Assembly (NCBI RefSeq): GCF_000621745.1
Contig: NZ_JHXK01000008.1
Coordinates: 1 to 64,000 of the forward strand
Direction of reading: 5' to 3'
DNA from: Clostridium beijerinckii HUN142
GTDB lineage: Bacteria; Bacillota; Clostridia; Clostridiales; Clostridiaceae
Length of the DNA: 64,000 bases
Shown here: in pieces, positions 36,793 to 46,059 of the stretch
Position numbering within the stretch: the stretch's first letter is position 1
How the letters are laid out: each line of letters begins with the position of its first letter
Notes under the pieces: generated by a model
What the model was told of the DNA's origin: nothing
Seen by the model: the letters and a program-made list of their open reading frames with translations, nothing else
Database searches by the model: none
Translations under genes and position numbers: made by a program

Positions 36793-38637
36793 TTATATTA
36801 GTAGATTAACATTATACTCTTCAAGCCAAATATTTACTTGAATTAAGAAAGCAAGTAATTGTGGCCCAGTCATTAGTTGTCCATACCATGGAGCTTTATA
36901 TGAATCTCCTTTTGTTAATATTATTTCTCTAACTACCTTTTCATCAATAATATCATGAATTGGTGAAGACTTCTTATCTAAAATCTCAGTTATCATCTTA
37001 CATACAATGTCTGTATAAACTGGATTATGTGTCTTAGGATATGGACTCTTCTTTCTGTATATAATATCATTTGGCAATATTCCTTCAAACGCTGCCCTTA
37101 ACAATCCTTTTTCTCTACCATTATATAATTTTACATCTGCTGGTAAATTAAAAGCATAATCAACCAATCTAATATCTGCAAATGGTACTCTTGCCTCTAG
37201 CCCATTATACATACTAGTTCTATCTTTTCTTGTAAGAAGCTGCACCATAAACCATTTTAAGTTTAAATATGATACTTCTCTCATCCTATAATCTCTCTTA
37301 CTCTCCCCATCAAGGTGAGGTACTTTACTTAAAGATTTTTTATATTGTTCTCTAACTAATTCTTCTAATGGCATATTTTTTAAGCTTTTATTAACTATAG
37401 CTTTTCTATCATTAACAAACCTTGACCATGGGAATGTATCTAAATAGAACATCTCATCCCTTGTAAACCAAGGATATCCTCCAAAGATTTCATCAGCACA
37501 TTCTCCTGTAAGGCCAACTACAAAATCCTTGCGAATTTCCTTACAAAATAGAAGCATTGATGAATCAATATCTGCCATTCCTGGTAAATCTCTTGATATT
37601 ACAGCATCTCTTAATGCAGCTGCTAAATCCGAATGATTTAAAACCACTTTTCTATGATTGCTATTAATAAATTTCGCCATTTCTTCTGACCAGTATTCAT
37701 CTGATGTAGGCTGAAATAATGACGCTTTAAAATATTTTTCATTATCTTCATAATTAATAGAATAAGTAGTAAGCTGCTTTCCCTGCTTCCTAAATTCTTC
37801 CGCAGCTATCGCTGATATAATTGAAGAGTCTAACCCTCCTGATAAGAATGTACAAACAGGTACATCTCCAACCAATTGTCTTTTTACTGCATCTATTAAT
37901 AACTCTCTTGCATGAACTATTGCCTCTTCTGGTGTTTCATGAAATTCTTTTGCTTCAACTGTCCAATATTCCCACTTTTTAATGTTTCCATCACCTGAGA
38001 CTAATAAACAATTAGCTGGTGCAATTTCTTTTATATTTTTAAATACTCCGCTTCCTGGTATTGTTGCAGGTCCAAGTCCAAATATTTCAGTTAATCCTTC
38101 CATATCAATTTCTCTTTTAACCCTTGGATCTGCTAAAATAGTTTTTATTTCTGATCCAAAAACAAGGGTATTATCATGAACAGTATAGAATAATGGCTTA
38201 ACCCCCATTTGATCTCTTGCTAAAAAAACTTCTCTTTTATCTTCATCAAAGACTCCAAATGCAAATATACCTATAAGCTTATTTACGCAGTCCTTCCCCC
38301 AACAAATATACGATGTAAGCAACACTTCAGTATCTGAATAAGAATCAAAAGTAAATCCTTTAGCCTTTAATTCTTTTCTTAAGTCCTCAGTATTATATAG
38401 CTCCCCATTATAAACTAATGTATATTTCTTACCCTCAAATATTTTAGTCATAGGTTGTAATCCACCTTCAGGATCTACAACTATCAGCCTCCTATGGCCT
38501 AATAAAACATTTGGTGATATATAATATCCTTTTGCATCAGGTCCCCTCTTCTCCAAAGTCTTTATCATATTATTTAATATATCTTTATCTTGTACTATAT
38601 TCTTTTTAAAATTTACTAATCCAGCAATTCCGCACAT
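36793..38637 (-). CDS. asnB: Asparagine synthase (glutamine-hydrolysing)
   Basis: The 614-residue enzyme makes asparagine from aspartate, ATP and glutamine. Cys2 in MCGIAGLVNF is the glutaminase nucleophile after Met removal; RGPDAKGYY, GHRRLIVVD and YNGELYNTEDLR complete that domain. The synthetase has the PP-loop FLSGGLDSSIISAIA (near 266) and GLTGECADEIFGGYPWF. The ATG is followed upstream by AGGTGAAATGA spacing. Its upstream region holds a serial array of terminator-like units in the sense direction (38690-39030), which may control it. Confidence 0.95.
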   Translation of the reverse strand: MCGIAGLVNFKKNIVQDKDILNNMIKTLEKRGPDAKGYYISPNVLLGHRRLIVVDPEGGLQPMTKIFEGKKYTLVYNGELYNTEDLRKELKAKGFTFDSYSDTEVLLTSYICWGKDCVNKLIGIFAFGVFDEDKREVFLARDQMGVKPLFYTVHDNTLVFGSEIKTILADPRVKREIDMEGLTEIFGLGPATIPGSGVFKNIKEIAPANCLLVSGDGNIKKWEYWTVEAKEFHETPEEAIVHARELLIDAVKRQLVGDVPVCTFLSGGLDSSIISAIAAEEFRKQGKQLTTYSINYEDNEKYFKASLFQPTSDEYWSEEMAKFINSNHRKVVLNHSDLAAALRDAVISRDLPGMADIDSSMLLFCKEIRKDFVVGLTGECADEIFGGYPWFTRDEMFYLDTFPWSRFVNDRKAIVNKSLKNMPLEELVREQYKKSLSKVPHLDGESKRDYRMREVSYLNLKWFMVQLLTRKDRTSMYNGLEARVPFADIRLVDYAFNLPADVKLYNGREKGLLRAAFEGILPNDIIYRKKSPYPKTHNPVYTDIVCKMITEILDKKSSPIHDIIDEKVVREIILTKGDSYKAPWYGQLMTGPQLLAFLIQVNIWLEEYNVNLLI

Positions 38638-38689
38638 TCATTTCACCTTCTAATAGTATTGATACTATTAAAATATGCACCTTTAAAGA

Positions 38690-39030
38690 AAGTGCGACAG
38701 CACATTAAGATCTTTACACTTCTTGAAAAAGTGCGATAGCACAATTAAGATCTTTACACTTCTGAAAAAGTACGCACAGTTAAAAAGAGCACGAAGTGCA
38801 ATTAAGATCATTTCACAGTTAAAAAGAGTGCGAAGTATAACCAAGATCATTTCACATCTAAAAAAAGTTCTAAGCACAATTAGGAGCTTATTAAGTACAA
38901 TTAAAAATTATCCGCACCAAAAAAGCTAGATAAACTAATTAAGAACTTTTCACATTCATAAAAAACGCATTAATGCGTAAAGAACTTCTCCATCTAAAAA
39001 ATACTACAAAGAATTAAAAACTTATATATT
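38690..39030 (-). repeat. Family B tandem array of about nine mini-terminator units in the asnB leader region
   Basis: On the plus strand each roughly 40-base unit reads AAAAAGNGCGANAGCACAAT then TAAGATCTTTNCACTTCT, progressively decayed toward the right. On the minus strand, the direction of asnB, each unit ends as a tiny hairpin followed by a T-run, for example GTGC-TATC-GCACTTTTTC and GCAC-TTC-GTGCTCTTTTT. The array fills most of the gap to the next gene. The short plus and minus frames inside it are products of the repetition, not genes. Confidence 0.7.
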
Positions 39031-39106
39031 TGATAAACATGAATACTATTTCTTATCTGTAACATACTAGATATGTATATTTAAATAGAGAGAGAAGGTA
39101 AAATAA

Positions 39107-40522
39107 TTGAATGTTGCAAACAATTACCAAGCAAATATTGACTTAATTCATTCAAATTTAGTTGTAGATAAAAGTTTCGATATTGTTGAACGAAAATTTA
39201 TTGTCGGGGGAAGAAGCTCTGTTTTATATTTTTTGAATGGTTTTATCAAAGATGCTATCATGGAGGAAATATTAAAATCTTTCTTTAAGATAACACCTGA
39301 AACAATGAATTCATACAAAACAATTGATGACTTTATCAATAATAAAGTTTCTCACGTATCTGTTAAAACCGAAACTGATTTAGACAAGATTCTAACAGCA
39401 TTATTATCTGGCCAAACGATAATGTATATTGATGGTTATGATTCATTTATACTCTTAGACTTGCGTACTTATCCAGGTTCAGATTCATCAAAACCTGAAA
39501 AAGAAAAAACTTTAAGAGGCGGAAGAGATGGGTTTATTGAAAAGTTAGTATTTAATGCCGGTTTTATTAGAAGAAGAATAAGAGATCCTAGATTAGTTTT
39601 TGACATACATCAAGTTGGCAATGTCTCGAAAACAGATGTATGTATTGCATATATAGATGGAGTTGCAAATAAAAAAGCTCTTGATTTAATCGTTAATAGT
39701 ATATCAAATGTAGATATAAAAGCTTTAACACTTTCTGACCAAAGTTTGGTCGATGTAATGTGCAAAAAAAATTGGCTTAATCCATTTCCAAAGGTAAGAT
39801 TTACTGAAAGACCTGATGTGGCCGCTGCACATATAGTTGAAGGCAAAATAATTATTATTGTAGATAATTCTCCAAACGTAATAATCCTTCCAACTGGAAT
39901 TTTTGATTTCTTACAAGATATAAATGATTATTATTTCCCATTATTCACTGGAAACTACCTAAGAATTGTTAGAAATTTAGTAATGTTATCAACAATATTA
40001 CTAACTCCAATTTACCTAATGATTGTAAATGGAAATATTTTTATACCGAGTTATTTTGATTTTTTGAAACCACAAGAGGAATTTGCTTTGCCTCTACTTG
40101 GTCAATTTATACTTTTAGAATTCGCTGTTGATGTATTAAAACTAGCTGGTTTAAATACCCCAAGTCCACTTGGAAGTGCAATGTCTTTAATTGGTGGTTT
40201 AATTCTTGGTGATTACGCTGTAAAAACAGGTTGGTTTATTCCTCAGTCTATATTGTATATGGCCGTCGTTACTATAGGAGATTTTACACAGCCTAGTATA
40301 GAGATGAATTTTGCTTTAAAATTTGCAAGAATGATTTTACTCGTACTTTGTGGCTTCTTTGGCTTCTGGGGCTTTATAGGTGGTATTATATTCATTCTTA
40401 TAGTTATGGCAAGCACAAAAACAATAGCTGGTGATAAATATTTTTATCCTTTAGTACCATTTAGCTGGAAAGCTCTTAAAAACTTACTATTCAGAACAAG
40501 AATATCAAACGATGTCCAATAA
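39107..40522 (+). CDS. GerA-family spore germination protein (SpoVAF-like), orphan
   Basis: The 471-residue protein has a soluble N-terminal half and a membrane half of about five or six helices. Family blocks: RGGRDGFIEKLVFNAGFIRR RIRDPRL, FTERPDVAAAHIVEGKI, NSPNVIILPTGIFDFLQDIN DYYFP and the C-terminal PLVPFSWKAL, closest in my reading to SpoVAF among GerA A-subunits. It would sit in the inner spore membrane. No B or C subunit gene is adjacent, unlike a gerA operon. The start is a TTG at 39107 with GAGAGAAGG eight bases before; no ATG fits. Confidence 0.87.
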   Translation: MNVANNYQANIDLIHSNLVVDKSFDIVERKFIVGGRSSVLYFLNGFIKDAIMEEILKSFFKITPETMNSYKTIDDFINNKVSHVSVKTETDLDKILTALLSGQTIMYIDGYDSFILLDLRTYPGSDSSKPEKEKTLRGGRDGFIEKLVFNAGFIRRRIRDPRLVFDIHQVGNVSKTDVCIAYIDGVANKKALDLIVNSISNVDIKALTLSDQSLVDVMCKKNWLNPFPKVRFTERPDVAAAHIVEGKIIIIVDNSPNVIILPTGIFDFLQDINDYYFPLFTGNYLRIVRNLVMLSTILLTPIYLMIVNGNIFIPSYFDFLKPQEEFALPLLGQFILLEFAVDVLKLAGLNTPSPLGSAMSLIGGLILGDYAVKTGWFIPQSILYMAVVTIGDFTQPSIEMNFALKFARMILLVLCGFFGFWGFIGGIIFILIVMASTKTIAGDKYFYPLVPFSWKALKNLLFRTRISNDVQ

Positions 40523-40535
40523 TTTTAATAAATCA

Positions 40536-40578
40536 AAAGTGAGATATTTAAAATTAAGCATTTTAAATATCTCACTTT
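40536..40578. terminator. Bidirectional terminator
   Basis: AAGTGAGATATTTAAAAT and ATTTTAAATATCTCACTT form a long perfect stem between the converging GerA-family and CvfB-like genes, with A/T runs on both sides. Confidence 0.9.
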
Positions 40579-40596
40579 CCTATATACGTATATTTA

Positions 40597-41433
40597 TTAC
40601 AATAACCTAGTTCCCTCTTTATCTTGTGTAATTAGTTTCTCTCTCATTAGCCCGCCTAAGGTCATTTTAAAATAGTTTTTACTCGTATTAAACTCTCTCT
40701 TTATATCTTCAGGAGATGATTTATCGTTATAAGGCATAAATCCGCCATTTTCTTTTAAATACTTAAGTACTGTTTCGCTTAATTCACTTCTTGCCTCTAG
40801 CCTTTTCTTTCTAGTTGTAACTCCAATAGTTCCATCTTCATAAATCCTCTTAACTCTTCCTTTTATTTCTTGTCCAGGATATATGTACTCAAAATGCTCA
40901 TTAGCTAATATTAAACCTCTATATTCACCATCTATTGCAACATTTAAAGTCGCATTTTCATTTATTTCATAAACTATAGCATTTACTTCATCGGAAACTT
41001 TATATTTACCTTCTTCTGCCATCTCTAAATAAGAGTGTATTCTAGTAGTTGCCGCTAACCTGTCAGTTTTATCTACATACATATAAAATAGGTACTTTTT
41101 TCCTTCTTTAAGCTTATAATTTTGTTCTTTTAATGGAACGAATAAATCTCTTTCAAGTCCAAAGTTTACGAAAGCCCCAATATTATTTTGGCTTACAACT
41201 TCTAAATAACCAATTTCTCCAACTGTTAAAAGTGGTTTTTTTAGAGTTGAAATCATCCTATCCTTTGAATCTCTATAAATGAATACTTCTAATTGGTCAC
41301 CTTCTTTTATTTCATGTCCTTTCGCTGCGCTGTTTGGAAGTAATACCTCATCACCAAAATTATCTTCAAGATAATATCCAAAGTCTACTGTTTTACTTAC
41401 TTTTAATTTACTATATTGCCCTACTGATATCAT
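40597..41433 (-). CDS. CvfB-like S1-domain RNA-binding protein
   Basis: The 278 residues consist of several S1/OB-type repeats (KLKVSKTVDFGYYLEDNFGD EVLLPN; VGEIGYLEVVSQNNIGAFVN FGLERDLFVP; GRVKRIYEDGTIGVTTRKK) and a C-terminal winged helix (LKENGGFMPYNDKSSPEDIK REFN). This is the CvfB/YitL layout; CvfB in Staphylococcus affects virulence gene expression and binds RNA. GGAGG lies eight bases before the ATG. Single-gene unit. Confidence 0.87.
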   Translation of the reverse strand: MISVGQYSKLKVSKTVDFGYYLEDNFGDEVLLPNSAAKGHEIKEGDQLEVFIYRDSKDRMISTLKKPLLTVGEIGYLEVVSQNNIGAFVNFGLERDLFVPLKEQNYKLKEGKKYLFYMYVDKTDRLAATTRIHSYLEMAEEGKYKVSDEVNAIVYEINENATLNVAIDGEYRGLILANEHFEYIYPGQEIKGRVKRIYEDGTIGVTTRKKRLEARSELSETVLKYLKENGGFMPYNDKSSPEDIKREFNTSKNYFKMTLGGLMREKLITQDKEGTRLL

Positions 41434-41717
41434 TTTTAATTTCCTCCATTAATCATAACATCTTAATTGATGTTATGTCCTTTATTACTTTTGTTGAATT
41501 TTCTATATATAGATAAGCAACGTGAAACTTGAATTTTCAGAACTATAAAATTCCTGATAAAACATTTCATATTATAACTCTTGTAGTTACAAAAGCATAA
41601 TTCTTATTTCTGATTAGAATATATTTCATAGTGTAAATCTCTAGCTTATAATTAGTTTATCTATATCATAAATGAAAACTTATGTTTTTTCTTTAACCAA
41701 AACATATTAACTGTAAC

Positions 41718-42218
41718 TTACTTGAAATCCTTACTCAGCTCTAAATAACTTACATATGATTTCTTAATTCCTTCAATTTCCTCTTCTGTTAAATTTCGTA
41801 TCACTCTTGCTGGATTGCCAAGTATCAAAACGCCATCTTCAAACTCTTTATTTTGAGTTATTAAACTTCCTGCTCCTATAATTGTATTATTGCCTACTTT
41901 TGCTCCATTTAATATTATTGATCCCATACCGACCAAAACATTATTTTTAATGGTGCATCCATGAATTATTGCACCATGCCCGATAGTACAACCATCCCCG
42001 ATAACTGCATTATACCCATAGTCAACATGTACCACACAATTTTCTTGTACGTTTGTATTTTCCCCTATGGTTATTGATGCTTCGTCACCTCTTATAACAG
42101 CACCAAACCATATATTTGCATTTCTTTTAATTGTTACATCGCCAATGATTACTGCCGTTTCTGCAATATATAATTCACCATCTAAATTTGGTTCTTTATC
42201 TTTAAAACTTCTTATCAA
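41718..42218 (-). CDS. Gamma-carbonic-anhydrase-like hexapeptide-repeat protein
   Basis: The 166 residues are mostly left-handed beta-helix repeats (IGDVTIKRNANIWFGAVIRG, VIGDGCTIGHGAIIHGCTIK, VGMGSIILNGAKVGNNTIIG). Histidines in NCVVHVDYGY, IGHGAI and IIHGC are placed as in gamma-class carbonic anhydrases, so a zinc or iron trimer is likely. The catalytic role in this subgroup (YrdA/PaaY-like) is not proven. Translation starts at a TTG (42216-42218) after GAGGTGG. The gap 41434-41717 to the CvfB-like gene shows no gene. Confidence 0.87.
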   Translation of the reverse strand: MIRSFKDKEPNLDGELYIAETAVIIGDVTIKRNANIWFGAVIRGDEASITIGENTNVQENCVVHVDYGYNAVIGDGCTIGHGAIIHGCTIKNNVLVGMGSIILNGAKVGNNTIIGAGSLITQNKEFEDGVLILGNPARVIRNLTEEEIEGIKKSYVSYLELSKDFK

Positions 42219-42334
42219 TAATTACCACCTCATCAAATACTAAAGTTATTTTATCATTACTTTTATGTTATTGTCATTATTTTAATAACTTATTTAATAA
42301 TATATACTATAAATAATTTTTAGAGGTAATAATT

Positions 42335-43345
42335 TTGGGCAAAAAAAAATCACCTAAAAATAAGATTAACATAGATGATATGAATTTTTACTATGGAATT
42401 CCTCATGCTCATTGCAACTTTTCCACTGGACATGGAACTCCAATTGAAGCATTTGATTATGCACGGCATAACGGCCTTAATTTTCTTATTTTAACTGATC
42501 ACAATAATCATTTAACCAAAACAATAAAGATAAAAGGATCTGAGCTAAGTAGATGGGATGCTCTAAAATATTTGACTGCTCGTTATAATAAAAAACATGA
42601 AAACTTTTTAGCTGTGGTAGGCTTTGAGAGCAAAACAAATCCATTCGGAGATATTAATGTAGTAAATCCAAATAGGTTCTTTACCGGAACAGTAAATAAT
42701 ATGCAATTACTAGTTCTATGGATGCTTAATAATCCTAATGCATTTATTTCAATTAACCACCCTCACAAAACAATAACGTATTTAGAATACAACTCCATTT
42801 TAAATAAGTTAATAACTTCAATAGAAGTTGGAAATGGATCTTATCCAAATAAGTATTTAAGATATGAAAAATATTATTACCATTTACTCGATAAAAAGTG
42901 GAAACTAGGAGCAATCAATGGTCAAGATAATCATAGATTAAACTTTGGTGACGATGAAAATTTGACATGTATAATTGCAGAGGAACTTACGAGTCAATCT
43001 ATAGTGGATGCTTTTAGAACACGACGAACTTATTCAACAGAGTCTAGAACTTTAATTATGTACTTTACAATAAATAATCAATTTATGGGCGATATAATAC
43101 CTATAGAAGATGAAAATTTACAATTTTCAATTTTTGCTCATGATCCTATTCATAAAATATCAGAAATTGATATAATATCTGCCGGTGGGACTATAGTAAA
43201 AAAGATATCTAACTTAAATTTAAACAAGGTAAAATACCTATACTCTCATGAAGCTCTTAAAACCGAATTGTGGTATGTAATAAAAATAACACTAGACAAT
43301 AATAAAATTGCTATAAGTTCTCCTATTTTTAGAGGTCAAGAATAA
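42335..43345 (+). CDS. PHP-domain metal-dependent phosphoesterase-like protein
   Basis: The 336-residue protein shows PHP metal motifs in order: PHAHCNFSTGHG, LILTDHNNH, a Glu in AVVGFESKTN, INHPHKT and INGQDNH. The C-terminal 90 residues are beta-rich. Such proteins hydrolyse phosphoesters with two or three metal ions; the substrate here is unknown. The start is a TTG at 42335 preceded by AGAGG. Monocistronic, divergent from the carbonic-anhydrase-like gene. Confidence 0.82.
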   Translation: MGKKKSPKNKINIDDMNFYYGIPHAHCNFSTGHGTPIEAFDYARHNGLNFLILTDHNNHLTKTIKIKGSELSRWDALKYLTARYNKKHENFLAVVGFESKTNPFGDINVVNPNRFFTGTVNNMQLLVLWMLNNPNAFISINHPHKTITYLEYNSILNKLITSIEVGNGSYPNKYLRYEKYYYHLLDKKWKLGAINGQDNHRLNFGDDENLTCIIAEELTSQSIVDAFRTRRTYSTESRTLIMYFTINNQFMGDIIPIEDENLQFSIFAHDPIHKISEIDIISAGGTIVKKISNLNLNKVKYLYSHEALKTELWYVIKITLDNNKIAISSPIFRGQE

Positions 43346-43496
43346 TATTGTGTATATACTTAAATATATATGTTCTAAAAAGTTTAATTCATCGAAACTT
43401 ATCTTAAACAATAAAATAATGTAAGTCAGATAATTTTATAATAAATAAATTACATCATTTAGAACTTATATGTCTTTAGAAAGCTAATTCATATAA

Positions 43497-43562
43497 AAAG
43501 AAATAGAATATATAATTTCAAAACATTTACATTGTTATAAATCATACATTCTATTTCTTTTC
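43497..43562. terminator. Long hairpin between converging genes
   Basis: AAAAGAAATAGAAT and ATTCTATTTCTTTT pair at the ends of a 65-base fold, with A/T runs that could serve either strand. The upstream stretch 43380-43450 resembles the family F downstream sequence at 52920-52990 (ATCGAAACTTATCTTAA against ATCGAAGCTTACCTTAA). Confidence 0.6.
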
Positions 43563-43569
43563 TATGTTT

Positions 43570-43890
43570 CTATTTATTTTTTTTAACTCTATTTGGTTTA
43601 GCTTTTGGCTTAATCACTATTTGCTTTTCTTTTTTCTTAAGTCCGCCTCTTTGTGTAATATCCATGAACCATAAGAAAAATAGAACTGCAAAAATAGATA
43701 ATCCACTTGAAATATAAGTATTTGATGCACCTACGAATATTTGGGCCGCAAATAATACTGCAGCTATCGCTAAAGGTATCCACTTATTTATACGTACTTT
43801 ACCAAATATAAATTTTTTGCATAGTGCATAAGCTACAAATATAACAAGAAGCATTAATACAAATAAAATAATTGATGTTAAAAGATTCAT
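43570..43890 (-). CDS. Small membrane protein with basic tail
   Basis: The 106 residues have three hydrophobic helices (TSIILFVLMLLVIFVAYAL, WIPLAIAAVLFAAQIFVG, LSIFAVLFFLWFMDI) followed by a Lys-rich tail (KKKEKQIVIKPKAKPNRVKK). AGGAGGATATG lies before the ATG. No family recognised. Confidence 0.65.
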   Translation of the reverse strand: MNLLTSIILFVLMLLVIFVAYALCKKFIFGKVRINKWIPLAIAAVLFAAQIFVGASNTYISSGLSIFAVLFFLWFMDITQRGGLKKKEKQIVIKPKAKPNRVKKNK

Positions 43891-44138
43891 CTATTCACAT
43901 ATCCTCCTATAAAAAAGTCTATATGGTTAATGATAATTTATATATAAACTATTATCAAGCATTCCTTTTAATTCGTGTTACTTTCATCAGTATACATTAT
44001 AATTAAAAAGTAATAAATTTTATTAAAATATCAATATTATAAAATTTTTTTAACAAATTTATAGTTTTATCTTTAATTATTCATATATATTTGATAAAAT
44101 AGAAAAAGTACACGATATAAAAGATATGAGGTGATATA

Positions 44139-44609
44139 ATGAATTTAATTTCAAATAATCATTTAGATGAATTAGATTTACAAATACTTGACTTGTTAAT
44201 AAAAGATTGTAGAACTCCTTACTTAGAAATTGCTAGAATATGCCATGTAAGTGGTGGTACTATCCATGTAAGAATGAAAAAAATGGAGGATCTAGGAATA
44301 ATAAAAGGTTCTAGAATAATCTTAAATCTTCCTAAACTAGGATACGATGTATGCTGTTTTGTAGGTATTTATGTTGATAAAACATCCTCTTTTAACTACG
44401 TATTTGATGAAATGTCAAACATAAAAGAAGTAGTGGAGTTGCATTTAACTACTGGTGATTATTCCATGTTTGCTAAAGTTGTATGTGCTAACATTTTAGA
44501 CTTACAAAATGTTTTACTTAACAAGATAAATAACATTGATGGAATACAAAGAACCGATACATTTGTTTCCCTATCTCAACCTATAGATAGAAATATATCA
44601 TTAGAATAA
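44139..44609 (+). CDS. Lrp/AsnC-family transcriptional regulator
   Basis: The 156 residues have the AsnC-type helix-turn-helix (LDLQILDLLIKDCRTPYLEI ARICHVSGGTIHVRMKKME) and the RAM effector-binding domain (YDVCCFVGIYVDKTSS, VVELHLTTGDYSMFAKVVC). This family senses amino acids and regulates their metabolism. AGGTGATATA precedes the ATG. It stands alone; its targets are unknown, though asparagine and branched-chain genes occur in the window. Confidence 0.92.
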   Translation: MNLISNNHLDELDLQILDLLIKDCRTPYLEIARICHVSGGTIHVRMKKMEDLGIIKGSRIILNLPKLGYDVCCFVGIYVDKTSSFNYVFDEMSNIKEVVELHLTTGDYSMFAKVVCANILDLQNVLLNKINNIDGIQRTDTFVSLSQPIDRNISLE

Positions 44610-44682
44610 TTATAAGAAATAGAATAAAAACACATTTTTATATACATACTAAATGTATATTATAATAAGGAGTGTGTTTTTT

Positions 44683-44883
44683 ATGAAAATTTTAAATTCA
44701 ATTTCACTTGCCCTTGTAATTATAGGCGGCATTAATTGGGGCTTAATAGGTTTTTTTAGATTTAACTTAGTAGATTTTCTTTTTGGAAGTTTTTCAATGC
44801 TATCTACAATAATTTATTGTTTAGTTGGAATTGCTAGTCTATATTCTATCTCTTTTTTCGTTCAAGAGAGATCTAGATTATAA
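44683..44883 (+). CDS. DUF378 (YuzA-like) membrane protein
   Basis: The 66 residues form two membrane helices with the family pattern ISLALVIIGGINWGLIGFF and LSTIIYCLVGIASLYSISF. I use the ATG at 44683, ten bases after AAGGAG; the longer frame from 44653 runs through that site. Function unknown. Confidence 0.85.
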   Translation: MKILNSISLALVIIGGINWGLIGFFRFNLVDFLFGSFSMLSTIIYCLVGIASLYSISFFVQERSRL

Positions 44884-45103
44884 TTTAGCATAATAAATAT
44901 TAATATTATATTTGTTAAAATAAAAATGACTTAAACGCTAATTCTATAGCTGCTAATCTCAATATAATATTTATTTATACTTAAACCTTATACATAGTGA
45001 TAAGAAATTTTTAATGTAAAATTAATATTTCTTTAGCTATGTTTTGATATATAATGGAATAAATTATTAATACTATATATTTTACTAGGAGGTTAGTATA
45101 CAT

Positions 45104-45862
45104 TTGCGTACAGTATTAAATTTTAATTTTTATAATTTAATATATTTTTTTGTATTTTATTCATTTGCTGGCTGGTGTCTCGAAGTCTTGTATTATTTTA
45201 AAAATGAACGTAGATTTGTTAACAGAGGATTTTTATATGGTCCTTTTTGCCCCATATACGGATTTGGTGTCCTATTTCTTGTAGTCTTTCTTGATAACTA
45301 CAAAAATAACCTTTTCGCCTTATTTTTCTTGGCTTGTTTTTTTACAACAGTCTTAGAATATATTACTGGCTTCGTATTAGAAAAAACATTTAAGACAAAG
45401 TGGTGGGATTATACTGATGACCCATTTAATATACATGGCCGTGTTTGTTTACTTTATTCTCTGCTCTGGGGAGTTGGTGAAGTTGGTATAGTTAAGATAA
45501 TACATCCTATAGTAGTAGACATAATCAATGATATTCCCAAAACACTTGGTGAGGTATTTATTTTCTTTATTATTATTTATTATCTTATTGATTTTGGTTT
45601 AACTATAGCTTCTTTAATACAATTTGAAAAAATGCTTTTTGCATTTCAATTTGTGCCAGCTAATTTCTTATTTGACAAACCAAGTTCATTATTCAATTTT
45701 ACAAAGGAAAAAGCTATTGGTAGAATTAGACACTTTGAATCATTTTTTAGCAAGTTAAAAATGAATTTATATAATAAACAATCAAAACAAAACTTTTCAG
45801 GCCTTTCTTATAAACCTTTAAATATTTTTAAGGCTTTAAGAGATAAATTAAAAAGAGATTAA
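45104..45862 (+). CDS. PF06541-type (putative ABC type IV/CmpB) membrane protein
   Basis: The 252-residue protein has about five helices in its first 180 residues and the family signature SFAGWCLEVLYYFKNERRFV NRGFLYGPFCPIYGFG, with TTVLEYITGFVLEKTFKTKW WDY. Proteins of this family are widespread in clostridia without a proven role. The C-terminal 70 residues are a basic cytoplasmic tail. Translation starts at a TTG (45104) after AGGAGG. A terminator overlaps the stop. Confidence 0.82.
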   Translation: MRTVLNFNFYNLIYFFVFYSFAGWCLEVLYYFKNERRFVNRGFLYGPFCPIYGFGVLFLVVFLDNYKNNLFALFFLACFFTTVLEYITGFVLEKTFKTKWWDYTDDPFNIHGRVCLLYSLLWGVGEVGIVKIIHPIVVDIINDIPKTLGEVFIFFIIIYYLIDFGLTIASLIQFEKMLFAFQFVPANFLFDKPSSLFNFTKEKAIGRIRHFESFFSKLKMNLYNKQSKQNFSGLSYKPLNIFKALRDKLKRD

Positions 45863-45889
45863 GGTAAATGTTTTACCTTAATCTCTTTT
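45854..45889 (+). terminator. Terminator overlapping the stop codon
   Basis: AGAGATTAAGGTAAA and TTTACCTTAATCTCT pair exactly around ATG, followed by TTTTAGG. The stop codon TAA is inside the left arm. Confidence 0.9.
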
Positions 45890-46053
45890 AGGCACACGCA
45901 AATAAATAACAAGTCCAAAGTTGCCATGGATATTTTTCATTATAAGCAAGGCGACAAATTGCCCTCATAGCGGGTCTATTAGGTCAATTTACCAACGTAG
46001 CATAATGGGGAAATAGGCTGCCAAATGGAATTGTTATTTATTTGATTGTGCCT
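45890..46053. repeat. Family C inverted-repeat element (AGGCA...TGCCT), full copy
   Basis: The left end AGGCACACGCAAATAAATAA CAAGTCC and the inverse of the right end, AGGCACAATCAAATAAATAA CAATTCC, are nearly identical, and pairing continues to the centre (GCGGGTCTATT). The 164-base unit holds no frame. Single or short versions of the end occur at 20474, 52812-52854 and 56239-56277. It looks like a non-autonomous mobile element or a structured RNA. Confidence 0.7.
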
Positions 46054-46059
46054 TAATAT

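Noticed and set aside
38690..39030. Tandem repeats that might be a CRISPR array
   Set aside because: The units are imperfect, adjoin each other without unique spacers, and no cas gene is near.
38638..39106. A T-box in front of asnB
   Set aside because: No GGTACCGCG-like T-box sequence is present; the region is filled by the repeat array.
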